Counted from the first letter of the stretch, positions 1 to 8,022 are shown. The stretch is DNA of 64,000 bases from Igneacidithiobacillus copahuensis (GCF_018854015.1 NZ_JAAXYO010000182.1:1-64000), one strand, 5' to 3'. Notes: a model not told the origin generated them from the letters alone. Translations and numbers: made by a program.

Positions 1-77
1 GGGGTGCCATAGCGGCGTATGGCCTCTTTCAGGGCCTCTACGCAGAAACCCGCATCAAGACTGTTGGAAACCTGAAT
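1..77 (-). pseudogene. IS3-family transposase OrfB fragment, cut by window edge
   Basis: Read on the minus strand, this stretch translates to a peptide ending in SNSLDAGFCVEALKEAIRRY, which matches the integrase-core (rve/DDE) region of IS3-family OrfB proteins. In those proteins this segment follows the first catalytic Asp and precedes the second. The frame runs off the start of the window, so the rest may lie outside. Towards position 122 the frame stays open but loses resemblance to OrfB and has no OrfB amino-terminal part, so this is a remnant or an element broken at this end. It faces the opposite way from the IS remnant at 123-610. Confidence 0.6.
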
Positions 78-122
78 CCCTCCGATTTCTTCGGCGGCTC
101 TGTAACGTGACAGAATGGAGCC

Positions 123-467
123 ATGGATACGATGAAATCAGGTCACAAGTTTTCGGAAGAGGTTCGGCCTCGCGCAGTTCGATTGGTGGATGAGCATCGA
201 GGGGAATACCCTTCGCTTGCGGCGGCGTTGCAATCGATTGCTCCGAAGTTCGGGTGTACTCCCAAGACGCTGCGAGAGTGGGTGAATAAGGCGGCAGTAG
301 AGGCTGGTAAGCGGCCCGGCATGATGGCGTCGGAGCGGCAACGAATCCAGGAGCTGGAGCGAGAGGTCAAAGAGCTCCGTCGTGCAAATGAGATTCTGAA
401 ACTAGCCAGCACGTTTTTTGCCCAGGCGGAGCTCGACCGCCGATGCAAAAGGCAAGGACTTTCATAG
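123..467 (+). mobile_element. IS3-family transposase OrfA
   Basis: This 114-residue protein has the layout of an IS3 OrfA. A helix-turn-helix lies at about residues 8-60 (SEEVRPRAVRLVDEHRG, then a CTPKTLREWV recognition segment). A leucine-zipper coiled coil follows at about 70-95 (IQELEREVKELRRANEILK). The frame ends just inside the start of OrfB, which lies in the -1 frame; a run of six T at 414-419 is a possible slip site. The start could also be the ATG nine bases downstream. OrfA seems intact, but its partner OrfB is truncated, so the element is probably immobile by itself. Confidence 0.85.
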
Positions 468-605
468 ACCTATATCGGGGAGACTATGGGGTAGAGCCCA
501 TCTGCCGCGTTTTGCAGGTGGCCCCATCGGGATACCGTCATGCCCTTGCCTGTCTACGACATCCAGAACTGCGGAGCCGGAGAGCCAAAAGAGAGAAAGA
601 GCTTC
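443..605 (+). pseudogene. IS3-family transposase OrfB, truncated after ~50 codons
   Basis: The frame begins 25 bases inside orfA, as expected for IS3 elements, and shows the conserved OrfB amino terminus (FIDLYRGDYGVEPICRVLQV, then APSGY). A full OrfB has about 280-300 residues. Here similarity stops near codon 54 (AKREKELL), and the following residues are unrelated and frame-jumbled. The whole integrase core with the DDE residues is missing. The junction near 590-605 runs into the tail of a different reading frame that stops at 680, which points to a deletion or recombination between the IS and a neighbouring gene. Confidence 0.75.
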
Positions 606-680
606 TTTGCCGGAGTGATTTTTGTCGACGGGATACCGGCCAGCGAAACCCAGTTGGACCCCCAACAGGACGCCGCCTGA
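603..680 (+). pseudogene. Tail of an unidentified gene joined to the IS remnant
   Basis: A frame encoding FFAGVIFVDGIPASETQLD and then PQQDAA ends at a TGA. It has the look of a genuine carboxy terminus with regular codon use, but no start belongs to it, because the upstream sequence is the IS OrfB fragment. I do not recognise the family. The natural reading is the last 25 codons of a gene whose 5' part was lost when the IS copy was truncated. Confidence 0.35.
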
Positions 681-683
681 ATC

Positions 684-842
684 ATGTCAGAAATTGCTCA
701 TACACCAGTTTTGACAATATCTCTCAGTCCCACAAGGTCAGGCTTGTCTGCTGTTCTGCCTCGCGATCCCGCTTTGCTCGTGACGGCCGACCGCCGCGCC
801 CGCGCCGCCGAAACATCGCATGGATTGGCATCTCGTCACTGA
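684..842 (+). CDS. Possible small ORF, 52 residues, unknown
   Basis: An ATG three bases after the preceding stop opens a 52-codon frame (MSEIAHTPVLTISLSPTRSG...). It is Ala/Arg-rich, has no motif I recognise and lacks a clear ribosome binding site. It could be the start of a decayed gene. I list it because it starts right after the preceding stop and because 680-957 otherwise holds nothing recognisable. Confidence 0.2.
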   Translation: MSEIAHTPVLTISLSPTRSGLSAVLPRDPALLVTADRRARAAETSHGLASRH

Positions 843-957
843 GATCGATATCTCCGCCGTCAAAATCCGCAAACAGCGTTGTCTGTTTCCGCGCTTTTGC
901 TTGCCAACTGGGGACGGTTGCTCCATTCTCACATCGGCAAACTTCAGTGAGAACCTC

Positions 958-1332
958 ATGGCAAAGATCAGGAATCCAGCCGACAAAGTCGCCATCCTAT
1001 TCGTCGCCGCGCTCGTGTTGATTGGCGGTCTGGCCCTCTACTTTCATGAGATGCACTCAGCGATCACCGACTTGCGCTCCGGCATCCTCGCTGGCGCCAA
1101 GCAAGCCGAATCAAGAATTCATTCCATGGCGGGAACGCAGACGGTGCCCACGTCCAAGTCTCTGCGCATTGTTGGCAAAATCCAGAAAGGCAATCAGAGC
1201 GATTATGTTGCCGCTGGATTGTCTGGAGAGTACGTTGTCATCCCCGCCACCGATTGCCGCACGGAATCCGTGGGGCCGGTCTGCGCTTATCATGGCGTTA
1301 TGGTCACTCGAAGCTCTGGGGAGAGAACTTGA
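958..1332 (+). CDS. Hypothetical membrane-anchored protein, 124 residues
   Basis: The start chosen is the ATG giving MAKIRNPADKV. The longer in-frame extension upstream has a composition unlike a leader. One transmembrane segment lies at about residues 11-30 (VAILFVAALVLIGGLALYF). A short helical stretch (SAITDLRSGILAGAKQAESR) and a compact extracytoplasmic domain with two Cys (TDCRTESVGPVC) follow. The topology suggests a cytoplasmic-membrane anchor with a periplasmic domain. The next frame starts at a TTG overlapping this stop, so the two are probably co-translated. It lies in accessory DNA next to IS remnants, so a mobile-element origin is likely. I do not recognise the family. Confidence 0.5.
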   Translation: MAKIRNPADKVAILFVAALVLIGGLALYFHEMHSAITDLRSGILAGAKQAESRIHSMAGTQTVPTSKSLRIVGKIQKGNQSDYVAAGLSGEYVVIPATDCRTESVGPVCAYHGVMVTRSSGERT

Positions 1333-1688
1333 TAAAGACGCTTGTGATAGCCGTTGCTGTGCTACTGGCACCGACAATTGCCGGGGCCGCTGATTGGTAT
1401 GTATACAATGGAATGACGCACTCCTGTCGCGCAGCGGCCGCATTAGCCAGCGCCAAGGACTTTCTTGCCTTTGCAACGCCTTACAGCTAGAGGGAATGGC
1501 TCAAGCTACATGAGTCTGCCAGGTATGAAGGTATGAGGGTTCGCCACCTCGATGGCGGCTTGATGGTAGATTTTCGCATAGCACCAGATGGACATGTCGT
1601 TTATTTCTCGAGCGGTGGTCTCTGTCGCTCATTTGCGCAACAGTACGAACACATCACCCGCGCACCGAAACTCAACGAACTGCGCTGA
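1329..1688 (+). pseudogene. Small secreted protein with in-frame amber stop
   Basis: A TTG start overlaps the previous stop. The protein begins with a signal peptide (IKTLVIAVAVLLAPTIAGAA) followed by DWYVYNGMTHSCRAAAALASAKDF. An amber TAG at 1488-1490 ends the frame after 53 codons, yet the same frame then stays open for 65 more codons (REWLKLHESARYEGMRVRHL..., then VVYFSSGGLCRSFAQQYEHI) before a TGA. Both halves look like protein, and the whole would be a ~119-residue periplasmic protein. Either the gene is a young pseudogene, or the TAG is read through, or it is a sequencing error. I do not recognise the function. Confidence 0.5.
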
Positions 1689-1705
1689 CATCTCTTCCAG
1701 CCACC

Positions 1706-1733
1706 CCAGCAATCGCCCTGCTGGCGCTTTTTT
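1706..1733 (+). terminator. Rho-independent terminator
   Basis: A perfect six-base-pair stem (CCAGCA with TGCTGG) around a seven-base loop is followed after three bases by six T. It lies 18 bases after the end of the amber-interrupted gene and would end that small operon. Confidence 0.65.
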
Positions 1734-1879
1734 GTGCCGTAACGGCACCACCCCGGACCTATAACCGTGACACCATCACCGAGGCGCGATCTGCCCCGGT
1801 TTTGCTCTCTAGTGCTTACATAGTGCTTACATGAAAACAAAAAGACACTTGGGCGATCTACCTAAGTAACTGTTTTATT

Positions 1880-1955
1880 TGGTGCCGGCAACAAGAATCG
1901 AACTCGTGACCTTCTGATTACAAATCAGCTGCTCTACCTGCTGAGCTATGCCGGC
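1880..1955 (-). tRNA. tRNA-Thr (anticodon UGU)
   Basis: The minus strand folds as a 76-base tRNA. The acceptor stem starts GCCGGCA and pairs with TGCCGGC before an encoded CCA. The D arm contains AGCTCAGCAGGTAGAGC. The anticodon loop is TTTGTAA with anticodon TGT, and the T arm contains GTTCGA. The UGU anticodon reads ACN threonine codons. The 3' end faces the accessory block at 1-1740, the usual geometry for elements integrated into tRNA 3' ends. Confidence 0.95.
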
Positions 1956-2015
1956 ATTCGATGCGCATTATAGGGGGTTGTTGCAGGTTCACCAAGCCTG
2001 GCTTGCAGCTCAGGA

Positions 2016-2180
2016 TCACTTCGTCAGGGCGTCCCTGATCGGCATGTCTTGAGCTGTTCCGGGCGTTTTCCGATCCTGATCGAGCTTCAGGATGCGGCGG
2101 AGGATGATCATTCCTGCCACGAGAGCAAAAACGAATAGCGCCAACAAAACGGCGAGACCGATTGTGATTTCTGGGCTCAT
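2016..2180 (-). CDS. Small single-span membrane protein downstream of cyoD
   Basis: This is a 54-residue frame with a strong ribosome binding site (GGAGG seven bases before the ATG). It has one transmembrane helix at about residues 5-27 (ITIGLAVLLALFVFALVAGMI) and a charged cytoplasmic-type tail (RRILKLDQDRK...). It is the last gene of the cyo operon, 60 bases after cyoD. Short membrane proteins often accompany haem-copper oxidases as assembly factors or accessory subunits. That role is only inferred here, from position and topology. Confidence 0.65.
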   Translation of the reverse strand: MSPEITIGLAVLLALFVFALVAGMIILRRILKLDQDRKTPGTAQDMPIRDALTK

Positions 2181-2240
2181 ACTTTGCCTCCGTTTTGCAG
2201 TAGGGCACCCGCCTTACGAGGGCCCCGACCGCGTTTTTGC

Positions 2241-2606
2241 TCAGTGCATTCCTGGCATGCCCGGCATCATGGGCATGGTCCGCATGTACAGTTGTGAGAA
2301 CATCCACCAGGTGAGACCAATCGTGATGATGAACAACGGAATAAACATTACCAAAGCTACGGTGTTCCAGATGTTGTGTTCGGAGATATCGATATGCAGA
2401 AGGAAATAGACTTGGGCAATGATGGCAATACCCGCGCAACCAATAATGGCCAACAGTAGGCCGAAAGATGGCAGAACGTGATCTTTTACCAGAATCGTAG
2501 CGGCGAGCATCAGTAGAGAGGAAACCACGAATCCCGTGATATAATTACGGTTCGTAGCCATCTGTACTTCAGGATGATGAATGGGATCGCTGTGTCCATG
2601 ACTCAT
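2241..2606 (-). CDS. cyoD: Cytochrome bo3 ubiquinol oxidase subunit IV
   Basis: This is the small subunit of the proton-pumping bo3 quinol oxidase in the cytoplasmic membrane. The 121-residue protein has three hydrophobic spans (about residues 28-48, 54-76 and 87-108) and the Asp/His-rich start typical of CyoD (MSHGHSDPIHHPEV). The start was chosen because its ATG overlaps the cyoC stop (ATGA), giving translational coupling; the frame is open 15 codons further upstream inside cyoC. It ends in a Met-rich tail (MRTMPMMPGMPGMH), which is unusual and could bind copper. Confidence 0.9.
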   Translation of the reverse strand: MSHGHSDPIHHPEVQMATNRNYITGFVVSSLLMLAATILVKDHVLPSFGLLLAIIGCAGIAIIAQVYFLLHIDISEHNIWNTVALVMFIPLFIITIGLTWWMFSQLYMRTMPMMPGMPGMH

Positions 2607-3238
2607 GACATATACCCCCAGAGGTAAACAAATATATAAATGAACACCCACATGACGGCCTGGAATTGCCAGAACATGCGCAGACTAATGAGACGGCCTA
2701 CGGTATCCTCCGTGAAACCCTGGCGCATGATTTGGTAAAGCATGACGAGCATCCAGATCAGACCGACAAAAATGTGCGCTGCATGCACCTGAGTCAGGGC
2801 GTAAAAGGCGGATAATCCGCCACTGGTCTCCGGAGTGACGCCGATACTGATCATGCGCAGCACGTCATGGACATTCAAGCCCAGAAATACCCCACCCAGC
2901 AGCATGGAGGCAATGATACCGTTTACTACTCCGGCCTTGCTGCCACTTTTGAGTGCGGTCATCGCAAAACCATAGGCCAGAACACTCAGAAACAGCGCCA
3001 TGGTTTGGATGAAAGTATACCAGGGTGCGACAAACTGTGCCGGAGTGGGGCCAGTGTAATAGCTGTGGCTGTAGCTGAGAACGCCGTAGGCGGCAAAAAG
3101 AGTGGCAAACAGCATGCCATCACTCAGTACATACATCCAAAAGCCGAAAGTTCTGGTGGAAATGACGTCGTGCCCTTCGTAGTCGTCAGACCACAGCACT
3201 ACCTCATTGGGATCCACCACCTTGTCTTGAGCATGCAT
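2603..3238 (-). CDS. cyoC: Cytochrome bo3 ubiquinol oxidase subunit III
   Basis: This is subunit III of the haem-copper quinol oxidase, a membrane protein that stabilises subunit I and its proton uptake. It has 211 residues and five predicted spans, with the family-typical stretches FGFWMYVLSDGMLFATLFAA near residue 30 and THVHAAHIFVGLIW-like sequence (TQVHAAHIFVGLIWMLVML) near 150. An AGGAG site lies just before the ATG. It follows cyoB by 64 bases and overlaps cyoD by four bases. Confidence 0.93.
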   Translation of the reverse strand: MHAQDKVVDPNEVVLWSDDYEGHDVISTRTFGFWMYVLSDGMLFATLFAAYGVLSYSHSYYTGPTPAQFVAPWYTFIQTMALFLSVLAYGFAMTALKSGSKAGVVNGIIASMLLGGVFLGLNVHDVLRMISIGVTPETSGGLSAFYALTQVHAAHIFVGLIWMLVMLYQIMRQGFTEDTVGRLISLRMFWQFQAVMWVFIYIFVYLWGYMS

Positions 3239-3302
3239 AATAACTCCTTAGTATTCGAAACCGGGGCCGATGGCGAAATTCGCGATCAGCCCCAAGTGGT
3301 GC

Positions 3303-5456
3303 TTACAGATGTCGGGAATCGCTCGGTGGAGTCAGCGGTCCGGAGGCATCGCGATCGAGCGCTGCATACGCAGTCACCGTACCGCCGGAGAAGCCGCCAC
3401 CGTGCGGAACCTGGTGACTATCGTCACTCAGCATGCGTGCCTTGGATTCGCGATCCATTTCCTCCATTTTCTCGGCAGGAATGATGTAGCCGGGATCGCC
3501 TTTGTTGGAGCGATAAATCATGAGAATGACCGCAAGAATCAAAGACGCGAGGGTCAGCCACCAAACACGCCAAGTAAGCCCAAAGCCTACCAAGAAGGTC
3601 AACGCACCAATGTACAAAGCGATAGGTGTGTTGTTCGGCATGTGGATCGCCTTGAAGTGATCTGGCTTCTTATCCATGAAGCCATGTTCACGACGCCATG
3701 CGACTTCATCCAACGCATTGATATGCGGCACCATGGCAAAGTTATAGAAAGGCACAGGTGTGTCGGTTAGCCATTCCAGGCTGCGGGAAGTACCCCAAGC
3801 GTCGGCGGTGTGTACGCGATTAGCGTGACGATCGCGAATACTCACATACAACATCCAGAGGAACGCAAGGACCGATAGTACATAGACAAAGATGCCAATT
3901 TCCTGCACATCGAACCAAGCTCCCCACTGGGGGTTGAATGGCCAGTCCAGACGCCGCGTTTCGCCCATGAAACCCAGCATAAACATGGGGAAGAATACCA
4001 GGAAGGTTCCAGCGGAAAAGAGCCAGAACATGATCTTTCCCCAGACCTCGTTGAGTTTGAAGCCATAGATCTTGGGGAACCAGAAAATGATGGCGCTAAA
4101 TACCGCGTAGACGATACACAGCAGCATCATGTGGAAATGTGCAACAACAAAGACGCTGTTGTGTACCATATAGTTGATGGCTGGAATGGCCAGCATCATA
4201 CCGGTCAGACCGCCGATGAGCAGCAGGAAAAGTGCCCCGATGGACCACAACATGGCAGCCGAGAAAGTCAGGCGACCGCGATATAGCGTAAAGGCCCAGT
4301 TGAAGACTTTGACGCCCGTTGGTATGCCCACCAGCATGGTTGCGATACTGAATTCCGTACTGACATACGGGCCCATTCCCATGGTAAAGAAATGGTGCAA
4401 CCAAACGATCCACGATACGCCCGCGATGGCAAAGGAGGCCAACACCATAGTGATGTAGCCAAATATAGGCTTCTCGGAAAATGCCGGGATTACCTCGGAG
4501 AGCATGCCGAAGGCGGGAAGGATAACGAAATAGACTTCTGGATGGCCCCAGAGCCAAAAGAGATTGGTATAGAGCATCAGATTGCCACCGAATCCGGCGG
4601 TAAAGAAGTGGGTGCCCAGATAGCGATCGGCGCCTACCAAGGCCAGGGCCACCTGCAGACAGGGAAAGGAGGTCAGGGCGATGATGTTTGCAGAAACCGC
4701 TGTCCAGGTGAATACCGGTAAACGGCCCCAGGTCATTCCCGGCGCTCGCATTTTCACCACCGTGGCGAGAAAGTTGATGCTTCCTAGCGTGGTCCCGAGG
4801 GCAACCAACTCCAAAGTCCAGATCCAGTAATCCACCCCAACGCCCGGGCTGTACGCCATTTCAAAAATCGGCGCATAGCCGAACCAGCCATTGTGGGAGA
4901 AGTCGCCCACGAAGAGCGATATCATGATCAGGAAAACCGCTGCGGTGGTGATCCATAGACCTAGGGCATTGAGGTACGGATAGGCCATATCGCGGGCGCC
5001 GATCTGTAACGGTACGATGATATTCATGAGGCCTACCAATAGCGGTGTTGCCGCTAATAGAATCATGATCAACCCGTGGGCACTATAGATCTGGCCAAAA
5101 TGGAATGGTGCCAGATAGCCATGAATTGCCCCCATGAGCTTCATGCCATTATCGCCGGGGCCGTCGCCGAGGGCTTGCTGGGTGCGCATCATCAAACCAT
5201 CGATGAAGCCGCGAAACAGCATGATAAGCCCCAGGATGATATACATGATGCCTAGTTTTTTATGGTCGACGGTGGTGAACCATTCTTTCCACAAATAGCC
5301 CCACTTACCGTAATACGTTACTCCAGCAATCAAAGCAATGCCGGCGAGTACAATTACTATAAAGAGTGGTGCCAGGATAGGATTGGTGTAGGGGATTTCG
5401 GACAGCGCCAAGCGTCCCAATAATGGACTCCAAGGTCCAGGTACGTTAACCAACAT
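3303..5456 (-). CDS. cyoB: Cytochrome bo3 ubiquinol oxidase subunit I
   Basis: This is the catalytic subunit, which reduces O2 to water with electrons from ubiquinol while pumping protons. It has 717 residues and multiple membrane spans. Visible hallmarks are the CuB-region motif WGHPEVYFVILPAFG with its cross-linked His-Tyr pair, the following WLHHFF His pair, and VVAHFHMML with the haem-ligand His residues. The amino-terminal VDHKKLGIMY is standard for subunit I. It is longer than the usual ~660 residues because of a carboxy-terminal extension rich in charged and Ser/Gly residues. A GGAG site precedes the ATG. It lies between cyoA and cyoC in the canonical operon order. Confidence 0.96.
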   Translation of the reverse strand: MLVNVPGPWSPLLGRLALSEIPYTNPILAPLFIVIVLAGIALIAGVTYYGKWGYLWKEWFTTVDHKKLGIMYIILGLIMLFRGFIDGLMMRTQQALGDGPGDNGMKLMGAIHGYLAPFHFGQIYSAHGLIMILLAATPLLVGLMNIIVPLQIGARDMAYPYLNALGLWITTAAVFLIMISLFVGDFSHNGWFGYAPIFEMAYSPGVGVDYWIWTLELVALGTTLGSINFLATVVKMRAPGMTWGRLPVFTWTAVSANIIALTSFPCLQVALALVGADRYLGTHFFTAGFGGNLMLYTNLFWLWGHPEVYFVILPAFGMLSEVIPAFSEKPIFGYITMVLASFAIAGVSWIVWLHHFFTMGMGPYVSTEFSIATMLVGIPTGVKVFNWAFTLYRGRLTFSAAMLWSIGALFLLLIGGLTGMMLAIPAINYMVHNSVFVVAHFHMMLLCIVYAVFSAIIFWFPKIYGFKLNEVWGKIMFWLFSAGTFLVFFPMFMLGFMGETRRLDWPFNPQWGAWFDVQEIGIFVYVLSVLAFLWMLYVSIRDRHANRVHTADAWGTSRSLEWLTDTPVPFYNFAMVPHINALDEVAWRREHGFMDKKPDHFKAIHMPNNTPIALYIGALTFLVGFGLTWRVWWLTLASLILAVILMIYRSNKGDPGYIIPAEKMEEMDRESKARMLSDDSHQVPHGGGFSGGTVTAYAALDRDASGPLTPPSDSRHL

Positions 5457-5481
5457 AGCGAATCTCCATGCTGTCTGCGAC

Positions 5482-6450
5482 TTATGCGCGATGTTCTGCG
5501 GCTTGAATTTTCAGGTAATGGAACATGTTTTCGGTCATGAACATAGGCAACGGCCACTTCTTGCCATTCATGACCTCCAGCATCACATGATCAAACAGGC
5601 CAGGTTCTACACGACCCCATGCCGGTGTTTTTTCATGCACGTTGATATAGGGTTCGGCAAAGCGGTTGAATTGCTGGTAGCTCATGGTATCAGGATTGTT
5701 TTCCATCATCTGGGTCCAGCGATCAAAATCCGCTTTGCTGACCACGTGTGTTTTGAAGAGCATCCACGACATACCTGCACCACAGTAATCGGCGGCGATT
5801 CCTTGATAGCTGCCCAGGTGATCGCTCATCAAGGCGTCTTTGGTGCGCATACCGGGCATTACGTCGATCATGCCGATGAGTTGAGGGACGAAGAAATCCG
5901 TCGTAACGGCGGTTGATGTCAGGCGGAAAAACACCGGTGTATGGGCGGGAATTACCAGTTTGTTGGCAATGGCTATGTGATGATACTGCGGATAAATGAA
6001 AAGCCACTGCCAGTCGGTGGCGATTACGTCGATGTCGATGGGATCACCATTGGGCTTCAGATGTTTGGTGACCGCTGTGGGATTGTAGGGATTGACGGCA
6101 AAGCTGCCATTAACTGAAACCGCCCAGGCGAGAAAGCCTACGGCGATGATGGGAATGCCCCAAAAGGCGACTTCCAGTGTATTGGAATGTGCCCATTTGC
6201 CGTCGTAAGCACCCCGATTACTGCCTTTACGGTACTTCCACATGAACCAGACGATAAGTAGTGCCGTGACACCGACAATGGCGAGCATGACTCCTACATC
6301 AATCATCATATAGATAAAGCTGGCATGCGCTCCGACGCCTTTCGGGTCGAAGATCCACCAGGGCGAACCCTTGGCGCAGCCGGCCAACGGTAGGGTAAGT
6401 GCGGGGGCCAGCGCATACTTCCCCCGACGAGTGAATTTGCGGAATAGCAT
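5482..6450 (-). CDS. cyoA: Cytochrome bo3 ubiquinol oxidase subunit II
   Basis: This is subunit II of the quinol oxidase. It has a lipoprotein signal with lipobox LAGC near residue 25, two transmembrane helices (about residues 45-70 and 92-115) and a periplasmic cupredoxin-like domain (WQWLFIYPQYHHIAIANKL). The site that binds CuA in cytochrome c oxidases reads YCGAGMSWM here and lacks the second Cys and the His, so electrons must come from quinol. This first gene of the cyo operon has a good AGGAG site. The upstream gap is AT-rich with dyads that could be operators. Confidence 0.94.
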   Translation of the reverse strand: MLFRKFTRRGKYALAPALTLPLAGCAKGSPWWIFDPKGVGAHASFIYMMIDVGVMLAIVGVTALLIVWFMWKYRKGSNRGAYDGKWAHSNTLEVAFWGIPIIAVGFLAWAVSVNGSFAVNPYNPTAVTKHLKPNGDPIDIDVIATDWQWLFIYPQYHHIAIANKLVIPAHTPVFFRLTSTAVTTDFFVPQLIGMIDVMPGMRTKDALMSDHLGSYQGIAADYCGAGMSWMLFKTHVVSKADFDRWTQMMENNPDTMSYQQFNRFAEPYINVHEKTPAWGRVEPGLFDHVMLEVMNGKKWPLPMFMTENMFHYLKIQAAEHRA

Positions 6451-6590
6451 GTAATTTCTCCTAGCGTATCCAGAGATAACTTAGTCTGAACATTGATCTT
6501 TATAGCTTACAAGTCGCTACATGCACAACGTCGAATTTTTCTATGCTTTTTTTGTGCGGTTATATAAAAAAAGAGTCTTATATTGATGTA

Positions 6591-6649
6591 TTATAATATT
6601 TCAGGTTATTATAAACGTAAAAATATACATCATTATACTTAATATAAGT
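6591..6649. promoter_or_regulatory. Dyad symmetries upstream of cyoA
   Basis: The AT-rich gap between sqdB and cyoA (6451-6706) holds two inverted repeats. TTATAATA at 6591-6598 pairs with TATTATAA at 6607-6614, eight perfect bases per arm with an eight-base spacer. ACTTA at 6637-6641 pairs with TAAGT at 6645-6649. They lie about 140-200 bases before the cyoA start and could be operators for a dimeric regulator of the oxidase. No factor is identifiable, and AT-rich DNA makes such dyads more likely by chance. I see no gene in this gap. Confidence 0.35.
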
Positions 6650-6706
6650 AAGTATATTATTTCCTGTTGGATGCACCAGTACGTGGCTCAGGATGGCCTG
6701 CTGAAT

Positions 6707-7897
6707 TTAATTTTGTGTGCGCCAGCGGGAACGTGCCGGAATTTTGCTGCTTTGACAGCGATGCTGATACTTTCCCGCAACTTCAGATACTTCGGCCAAA
6801 AGCCCGGCAGAAAGAGTAATGGGCTGCAATCCCAGGTTTTGCAACCCCTGGTTTTCCACTTGGAGCTCGTTTTCTACTTGTTCATTGCGGGGGTTGTCAA
6901 CGAATTGCATTTCCGCGCCGGTGAGTTCATGAATCAGACGGGCCAGGTCGCGCACGCGATGGGTTTCCGTGGTTTGGTTAAATACCCGAACGCGCTCTCC
7001 GGTCGCGGGTGGGTGCTCGATGGCCAAGCGAATGCACTGTACGGTATCGCGAATGTGAATAAAGGCGCGAGTCTGGCCCCCGGTCCCGTGCACCGTAAGG
7101 GGGTGGCCGACCGCCGCTTGCAAAATGAAGCGGTTGAGAACGGTGCCAAAATCGCCATCGTAGTCAAAGCGATTGATCAAACGCTCATCGTACAGAGTCT
7201 CCGCAGTCTCCGTACCCCAGACGATCCCCTGGTGCAGATCCGTAATCCGCAGCCCGTCGTTCTTGTTGTAGTAATAGAAAAATAATTGATCCTGGGTTTT
7301 GGTCATGTGGTAAATGGAGCCGGGATCTGGTGGATAGAGAATTTCTGTCTCTTCTCCTTCTTCTTGGTTTTCGTGGGACAAAATCCGTACGCGCTGATAT
7401 CCCTCCGGCAATTTGAATCGCGAAGTTTTATAGCCATATACTCCCATCGTTCCCAAATGAACCAAGTGGGTATACTCCTCCAGACCATTTTCGACAATGG
7501 CGCAGAGGACGTTATGGGTGGCATTGAGATTGTTATCGACCGTGAAACGTTTGTGCCAGGAAGACTTCATGGAATAGGGTGCCGATCGTTGCTCGGCAAA
7601 ATGGACAATGGCATCCGGGCGCCACTGCCCGATCAGGTTCTTGAGTTCAGCATAATCACGGGCGATGTCCAGCGTGCTGAGACCGAGATCGTGTCCGCTG
7701 ACGTCGCGCCAGGCTTCGATGCGCTCCGAAAGCGGGCGGATCGGCGTCAGCGACTGCACCCCCAGTTCCTCGTCCTGGCGACGGCGCACAAAATTATCGA
7801 CAATATGTAGCTCGTGGCCCCGGGCTGAGAGGTGCAGGGTCGTTGGCCAACCACAAAAACCATCACCACCCAATACCAGAATTCGTTTTTGCATCAT
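6707..7897 (-). CDS. sqdB: UDP-sulfoquinovose synthase, SqdB/SQD1-like
   Basis: The expected reaction is conversion of UDP-glucose plus sulfite to UDP-sulfoquinovose, the head-group donor for the sulfolipid SQDG. The 396-residue protein is an extended short-chain dehydrogenase. It has the SQD1-type nucleotide motif GGDGFCGW near residue 10, a YxxxK catalytic pair (YHMTK) near 200, and family stretches VHFAEQRSAPYSM, LVHLGTMGVYGYK and HGTGGQTRAFIHIRDTVQC. It is transcribed away from an MFS transporter, and a PHO-box-like repeat lies ~80 bases upstream. The context fits replacement of phospholipids by sulfolipid when phosphate is short. An acidophile needing sulfite as sulfur donor is also plausible here. 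Confidence 0.9.
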   Translation of the reverse strand: MMQKRILVLGGDGFCGWPTTLHLSARGHELHIVDNFVRRRQDEELGVQSLTPIRPLSERIEAWRDVSGHDLGLSTLDIARDYAELKNLIGQWRPDAIVHFAEQRSAPYSMKSSWHKRFTVDNNLNATHNVLCAIVENGLEEYTHLVHLGTMGVYGYKTSRFKLPEGYQRVRILSHENQEEGEETEILYPPDPGSIYHMTKTQDQLFFYYYNKNDGLRITDLHQGIVWGTETAETLYDERLINRFDYDGDFGTVLNRFILQAAVGHPLTVHGTGGQTRAFIHIRDTVQCIRLAIEHPPATGERVRVFNQTTETHRVRDLARLIHELTGAEMQFVDNPRNEQVENELQVENQGLQNLGLQPITLSAGLLAEVSEVAGKYQHRCQSSKIPARSRWRTQN

Positions 7898-7976
7898 GAG
7901 TCGTTCCTATCATTGCTTGTGGAAGAGTAGGCGAGAGTCGGGCGTCATGGCAATGCTCAGCGGATTGTCAGGGAAT

Positions 7977-7994
7977 ATGACAAGATTATTACAA
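7977..7994 (-). promoter_or_regulatory. PHO-box-like repeat facing sqdB
   Basis: On the minus strand TTGTAAT (7988-7994) and TTGTCAT (7977-7983) lie exactly 11 bp apart, separated by AATC. This matches the PhoB-site design of seven-base elements with four-base AT-rich spacers. A third, poorer element (CCTGACA) continues the phase. The pair is 80 bases before sqdB. Confidence 0.6.
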
Positions 7995-8022
7995 ATAGGA
8001 GCCTTGTCCGGCCGATATGCCA

